Below, one piece after another: positions 57,468-64,000 of a DNA stretch of 64,000 bases. Positions within the stretch are counted from its first letter, which is position 1, and the number at the start of each line of letters is the position of its first letter. Position numbers and translations under genes: made by a program. The notes beneath the pieces are model-generated. The model made no database searches and was not told where the DNA came from. It saw only the letters and a list, made by a program, of their open reading frames with translations. This stretch comes from Chryseobacterium sp. SC28 (GTDB lineage: Bacteria > Bacteroidota > Bacteroidia > Flavobacteriales > Weeksellaceae), in assembly GCF_003932955.1 (NCBI RefSeq), contig NZ_QOVY01000011.1, positions 28,385 through 92,384 of the forward strand. The letters run 5' to 3'.

Positions 57468-60400
57468 TGCCGTGAAGAGCTCCTTCCTGACTCTTGGGTT
57501 GTGTTGTATCCCAAAGATACACAAAAATGAAAGCAATTCACAACTCGACAAAGTATTTTCCGAAATAAATGAAGGTTGTGTTGTATCCCAAAGATACACA
57601 AAAATGAAAGCAATTCACAACTCATTCAGCCGATGCCGCACATACTCTATCGTTGTGTTGTATCCCAAAGATACACAAAAATGAAAGCAATTCACAACTC
57701 TCCAGACTATTGCTACACACGAAGAAAAGTTGTGTTGTATCCCAAAGATACACAAAAATGAAAGCAATTCACAACGGTTGATGCAGAGACAGGGGTTTAT
57801 ACAGCGTTGTGTTGTATCCCAAAGATACACAAAAATGAAAGCAATTCACAACGATGTCATCGATTAAGATGATGTCTGGTCTGTTGTGTTGTATCCCAAA
57901 GATACACAAAAATGAAAGCAATTCACAACGCTAATACCCCGTTAAATGCTATTCCACAAGTTGTGTTGTATCCCAAAGATACACAAAAATGAAAGCAATT
58001 CACAACCGGAAAAGACGTCTATTGGACATCGACTTTGTTGTGTTGTATCCCAAAGATACACAAAAATGAAAGCAATTCACAACTACAACAGTTGTAGTTA
58101 ATTGGGGAAATGGGTTGTGTTGTATCCCAAAGATACACAAAAATGAAAGCAATTCACAACGTCAAGCGCAATCTTAATCTCTGTTTCACAGTTGTGTTGT
58201 ATCCCAAAGATACACAAAAATGAAAGCAATTCACAACCCTGTCTTGTCCATTATCTTGTTGCCGTCCGTTGTGTTGTATCCCAAAGATACACAAAAATGA
58301 AAGCAATTCACAACAGGGTTTACGATAACTACCATAGAAAATTAGTTGTGTTGTATCCCAAAGATACACAAAAATGAAAGCAATTCACAACGTGCTATCT
58401 TTGGTTTAGTTACAAGTACTCGTTGTGTTGTATCCCAAAGATACACAAAAATGAAAGCAATTCACAACTCTCATTTGAAAGTTTATATCAGTCAGTTCGT
58501 TGTGTTGTATCCCAAAGATACACAAAAATGAAAGCAATTCACAACCACGTAGAAGATATGACGCAAAGCTTTGTAGTTGTGTTGTATCCCAAAGATACAC
58601 AAAAATGAAAGCAATTCACAACCAGAAGCGATAGAGTATAATTTCGAAAACAGTTGTGTTGTATCCCAAAGATACACAAAAATGAAAGCAATTCACAACT
58701 ATAGCCTCGAACGGATTTTTATTAATAACGTTGTGTTGTATCCCAAAGATACACAAAAATGAAAGCAATTCACAACAGCATTTTTTTTCATTTGAAAACA
58801 AAAATAGTTGTGTTGTATCCCAAAGATACACAAAAATGAAAGCAATTCACAACACATTTACTTGAGGGAAAAAATCGGTTTACGTTGTGTTGTATCCCAA
58901 AGATACACAAAAATGAAAGCAATTCACAACAAACAATTTAAAAGACCTGCTATCCAAGTAGTTGTGTTGTATCCCAAAGATACACAAAAATGAAAGCAAT
59001 TCACAACGGTTTGGCGGGATATATTTCTGCACATGGTGTTGTGTTGTATCCCAAAGATACACAAAAATGAAAGCAATTCACAACTAAAACTTTAACAAAA
59101 ACTTTAACATACGAGTTGTGTTGTATCCCAAAGATACACAAAAATGAAAGCAATTCACAACTTAACGTCATCGTGTTCAATATCTAACTCAGTTGTGTTG
59201 TATCCCAAAGATACACAAAAATGAAAGCAATTCACAACTGACGAAATACTTGCAAGGTTTGAGTATCTGTTGTGTTGTATCCCAAAGATACACAAAAATG
59301 AAAGCAATTCACAACGCGCTACTTGGCGTCGTGAAAGACGGCATAGTTGTGTTGTATCCCAAAGATACACAAAAATGAAAGCAATTCACAACAATCCGGC
59401 AACTCGCTGGCTATGATGATTCGTTGTGTTGTATCCCAAAGATACACAAAAATGAAAGCAATTCACAACGTAATCAGTATTGTCATAGTAAGGTGTGTAG
59501 TTGTGTTGTATCCCAAAGATACACAAAAATGAAAGCAATTCACAACATGCAACCTATGTAGAAAGCAGAGGATTTAGTTGTGTTGTATCCCAAAGATACA
59601 CAAAAATGAAAGCAATTCACAACTGCTGAGAAATCAGTTAAATAAAATTCTTGGTTGTGTTGTGTCCCAAAGATACACAAAAATGAAAGCAATTCACAAC
59701 CTAAATGTGCTTCATGTTCGGTATTGAAATGTTGTGTTGTGTCCCAAAGATACACAAAAATGAAAGCAATTCACAACTGTAAATGATATTCTGGATGCCT
59801 CATAATTGTTGTGTTGTATCCCAAAGATACACAAAAATGAAAGCAATTCACAACTCGGGATGCGCGCGGACGGGCGCTTCTATCGTTGTGTTGTATCCCA
59901 AAGATACACAAAAATGAAAGCAATTCACAACTGATGAAGATGAAGCTAATACGGCTAATTGGTTGTGTTGTATCCCAAAGATACACAAAAATGAAAGCAA
60001 TTCACAACTTAAGTCATCTTCATCAATTAGCTTTATGTGTTGTGTTGTATCCCAAAGATACACAAAAATGAAAGCAATTCACAACGCATTAAGCTCTTCT
60101 TCGTTTAAGTTATCCGTTGTGTTGTATCCCAAAGATACACAAAAATGAAAGCAATTCACAACCCGACGATGAATGGCTTCAACGGGGCCGCAGTTGTGTT
60201 GTATCCCAAAGATACACAAAAATGAAAGCAATTCACAACTATAGACGATATGGGTTATTATATCGTACCGTTGTGTTGTATCCCAAAGATACACAAAAAT
60301 GAAAGCAATTCACAACCGCTCGTGCTAATGGATATACAGACGACAGGTTGTGTTGTATCCCAAAGATACACAAAAATGAAAGCAATTCACAACATCCTTA

Positions 60401-63400
60401 ACCCACTCTGTGATAACGTGTATGTTGTGTTGTATCCCAAAGATACACAAAAATGAAAGCAATTCACAACTAAAACACCAGAAGATAATGGAAAATGATA
60501 GTTGTGTTGTATCCCAAAGATACACAAAAATGAAAGCAATTCACAACTATGCTTTGAGAATCAATTTTCCGGAAAAAGTTGTGTTGTATCCCAAAGATAC
60601 ACAAAAATGAAAGCAATTCACAACGTGAATAATAATGACAGCATTTCAGGCGTCGTTGTGTTGTATCCCAAAGATACACAAAAATGAAAGCAATTCACAA
60701 CCATAGTCTCGATCACGTCAATCCGTTGTGGGTTGTGTTGTATCCCAAAGATACACAAAAATGAAAGCAATTCACAACTGCAGTTTTATTGTTATTTTTG
60801 ATTCAAATGTTGTGTTGTATCCCAAAGATACACAAAAATGAAAGCAATTCACAACCATCTTGGTTATGGACGGGCGCGAGCTGGAGTTGTGTTGTATCCC
60901 AAAGATACACAAAAATGAAAGCAATTCACAACCGGTGCAGTTGTAGTTTACGATTACGGAAAGTTGTGTTGTATCCCAAAGATACACAAAAATGAAAGCA
61001 ATTCACAACCGTATAACGTGGTGTGTAGCCGATAGGGCGGTTGTGTTGTATCCCAAAGATACACAAAAATGAAAGCAATTCACAACATGTTATCAATGAT
61101 AACTAATCCGCAATTAGTTGTGTTGTATCCCAAAGATACACAAAAATGAAAGCAATTCACAACGCGCATTTCCAGCACTCTCAAAGTTTTGCCGTTGTGT
61201 TGTATCCCAAAGATACACAAAAATGAAAGCAATTCACAACCACACCGAATGGGATGATAACGAACTTGCCGTTGTGTTGTATCCCAAAGATACACAAAAA
61301 TGAAAGCAATTCACAACACTGCTATTTTTTGTTCCATTGAATATTGTGTTGTGTTGTATCCCAAAGATACACAAAAATGAAAGCAATTCACAACTCAAAG
61401 TTTTGAAGAAAAATCAACTGTTATGTTGTGTTGTATCCCAAAGATACACAAAAATGAAAGCAATTCACAACGGAATTCACGGCCGATGCCGATGAGTTCG
61501 GTTGTGTTGTATCCCAAAGATACACAAAAATGAAAGCAATTCACAACTGTAGCTTTTGAAGAAAAATTTTCACAGAAGTTGTGTTGTATCCCAAAGATAC
61601 ACAAAAATGAAAGCAATTCACAACAAATAAGTCAGATTAATGGTCAAATAGAGGGTTGTGTTGTATCCCAAAGATACACAAAAATGAAAGCAATTCACAA
61701 CAATCTGTAACGATGTGATAATGTATATTACGTTGTGTTGTATCCCAAAGATACACAAAAATGAAAGCAATTCACAACGCATTTTTATTCGACAAAATCT
61801 CTGGTAGAGTTGTGTTGTATCCCAAAGATACACAAAAATGAAAGCAATTCACAACCCCAAATCAATATGCACTTTGATAAAACAAGTTGTGTTGTATCCC
61901 AAAGATACACAAAAATGAAAGCAATTCACAACAGGTGTGTATACTTTATGTTGATCCCGTCGGTTGTGTTGTATCCCAAAGATACACAAAAATGAAAGCA
62001 ATTCACAACATATTGAATTTTTGATTAAAATGCCTGCCCGTTGTGTTGTATCCCAAAGATACACAAAAATGAAAGCAATTCACAACTGATAGGTTATTGT
62101 TAACGGAATTGACCTTGTTGTGTTGTATCCCAAAGATACACAAAAATGAAAGCAATTCACAACTACCATTAAAATCTTCTGTAAATAAAGATAGTTGTGT
62201 TGTATCCCAAAGATACACAAAAATGAAAGCAATTCACAACTAAGCGGATAAGGTCTTCTACTTTCATTACGTTGTGTTGTATCCCAAAGATACACAAAAA
62301 TGAAAGCAATTCACAACACTTAAATCTGTGTTGTAGAAATTTGAACAGTTGTGTTGTATCCCAAAGATACACAAAAATGAAAGCAATTCACAACAACAGA
62401 TTGACGCTTACCGAGAAGAATCTTGTTGTGTTGTATCCCAAAGATACACAAAAATGAAAGCAATTCACAACAGATCTAGCCGTCGTGCTGGCCATGTACT
62501 TGTTGTGTTGTATCCCAAAGATACACAAAAATGAAAGCAATTCACAACATTCGGAAATATTATCAATTTCCTCTATCGGTTGTGTTGTATCCCAAAGATA
62601 CACAAAAATGAAAGCAATTCACAACGGATGAGCAGCCCGTTGCACGACGCCGCGGGTTGTGTTGTATCCCAAAGATACACAAAAATGAAAGCAATTCACA
62701 ACAACGGTTGCTTCCGATACTGGCATAATTATGTTGTGTTGTATCCCAAAGATACACAAAAATGAAAGCAATTCACAACATTCTTCGCTTTATTAATTGG
62801 AGCAAACGAGTTGTGTTGTATCCCAAAGATACACAAAAATGAAAGCAATTCACAACCTAAATCAACAAGTTTTTTAAATTCAATATGTTGTGTTGTATCC
62901 CAAAGATACACAAAAATGAAAGCAATTCACAACTATCGTCAAAATGAAAGATTATGCCAGCTCGTTGTGTTGTATCCCAAAGATACACAAAAATGAAAGC
63001 AATTCACAACAGTATTTAACTGCATCTAAATTGCCGGTTAGTTGTGTTGTATCCCAAAGATACACAAAAATGAAAGCAATTCACAACCGATGTTTGTTAA
63101 TATTATTTATAAATCTTGTTGTGTTGTATCCCAAAGATACACAAAAATGAAAGCAATTCACAACTAACTTTGCTATGTGCTTTTCGGTAAAAAAGTTGTG
63201 TTGTATCCCAAAGATACACAAAAATGAAAGCAATTCACAACGAATTCTTAATGCGGTGATAGCGATTTCTCGTTGTGTTGTATCCCAAAGATACACAAAA
63301 ATGAAAGCAATTCACAACAAGCCGAAAGTTTCCGCCTAAACCCTTGTAGTTGTGTTGTATCCCAAAGATACACAAAAATGAAAGCAATTCACAACAGCAC

Positions 63401-64000
63401 CTTTGTCCAACAACGCTTTTCCGAGGTTGTGTTGTATCCCAAAGATACACAAAAATGAAAGCAATTCACAACAGCGCAAAGTATGAGGTTTGAGCAGGGA
63501 TAGTTGTGTTGTATCCCAAAGATACACAAAAATGAAAGCAATTCACAACTAAAAAGCTGATGTCTGATACCTGATTGGGGTTGTGTTGTATCCCAAAGAT
63601 ACACAAAAATGAAAGCAATTCACAACAAAAACATTGACGATCACGAGAGACTTATTGTTGTGTTGTATCCCAAAGATACACAAAAATGAAAGCAATTCAC
63701 AACCCTGTAACATTGTTTCCGGAGGCCAGACGAGTTGTGTTGTATCCCAAAGATACACAAAAATGAAAGCAATTCACAACATGCTATCAGCCGCGAAGTG
63801 GCAAAAGAAAGTTGTGTTGTATCCCAAAGATACACAAAAATGAAAGCAATTCACAACCGTTCAGGAATTGCTTTCTGTGGATAGAATGTTGTGTTGTATC
63901 CCAAAGATACACAAAAATGAAAGCAATTCACAACACCACATACAATTCATCAGACGGCTTCCGGTTGTGTTGTATCCCAAAGATACACAAAAATGAAAGC
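57421..64000 (-). CRISPR. Type II-C CRISPR array, 85 full repeats plus a partial one
   Basis: The 47-bp repeat starts GTTGTGTTGTATCCC and ends GAAAGCAATTCACAAC on the + strand. It occurs 85 times in full from 57421 to 63934, with a 37-base piece of the 86th at 63964-64000. The 85 spacers are all different; 83 are 30 bp and two are 29 bp (61472-61500 and 63935-63963). Period is 77 bp. All repeats look identical except those at 59654 and 59731, which share one A-to-G change at position 11. Read on the minus strand, each repeat holds TTG-N21-TATCTTTG, and its first 16 bases pair with the tracrRNA. Transcription toward cas2 is therefore inferred, with the leader outside the window. Confidence 0.98.

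Noticed and set aside
57366..63843. Many short open frames of 60-73 codons in the CRISPR array on both strands
   Set aside because: They all arise from the 47-bp repeat read in different frames with spacer-encoded inserts, and recur every 77 bp. They are not genes.

Overview
The window looks like chromosomal DNA of a flavobacterium, most likely the Chryseobacterium group (Weeksellaceae). Supporting signs are type IX secretion/gliding genes (porV, porU, gldJ), a stray T9SS sorting domain, promoters of the Bacteroidetes type (TTG, 17-23 nt gap, TAnnTTTG), AT-rich starts with no Shine-Dalgarno, and a type II-C CRISPR locus with 47-bp repeats. No rRNA, tRNA, insertion sequence or prophage was recognised.

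Layout. 1-14159 (+) is a surface-polysaccharide cluster: glycosyltransferases of families GT2, GT4 and GT32, an acyltransferase and an EpsG/Wzy-like polymerase, mostly joined by ATGA or TGATG overlaps. It carries scars: a truncated CatB-like acetyltransferase, the first codons of a lost acyltransferase, a hairpin-rich repeat block at 12549-12928, and an orphan T9SS C-terminal sorting domain just after the last gene. 14615-16123 holds an outer-membrane barrel protein and an MscS channel. 16175-20402 (-) carries yicC, gmk, nadA, folB and a SIMPL protein, with seven tandem hairpin repeats between nadA and folB. 20677-22498 (+) is lpxK-punA. 22615-27634 is a mutagenesis module: dinB-dnaE2 divergent from an XRE/S24 LexA-like repressor. 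27806-34749 is mixed metabolism: ahcY, a DUF4440-like protein, an aldo/keto reductase divergent from an AraC regulator, a phosphopantetheinyl transferase and a FUSC membrane protein. 34865-43101 is the T9SS locus porU-porV divergent from gldJ-murF. 43123-52091 carries Nudix, SRPBCC, anmK, lptC, an outer-membrane protein, holB, a small membrane protein, ligA and a GDPD phosphodiesterase.

52105-64000 is a complete type II-C CRISPR-Cas locus whose array runs off the window end. A tracrRNA on the minus strand has its own terminator and lies upstream of cas9-cas1-cas2 (+). A perfect 16-bp bidirectional terminator follows, then 85 full 47-bp repeats and a partial 86th, enclosing 85 distinct spacers. 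Each repeat, read on the minus strand, contains a full Bacteroidetes promoter (TTG-N21-TATCTTTG), the same architecture as the lpxK promoter in this window. The tracrRNA anti-repeat is also in minus-strand sense. I infer that the array is transcribed toward cas2 from a promoter in every repeat, and that the leader lies beyond the right-hand edge.

Functional links: the glycan cluster, lpxK and lptC build and export LPS or capsule, and PorU/PorV of T9SS anchor cargo proteins to LPS in related bacteria. Surface glycans are also phage receptors, which fits a heavily loaded CRISPR array in the same strain.
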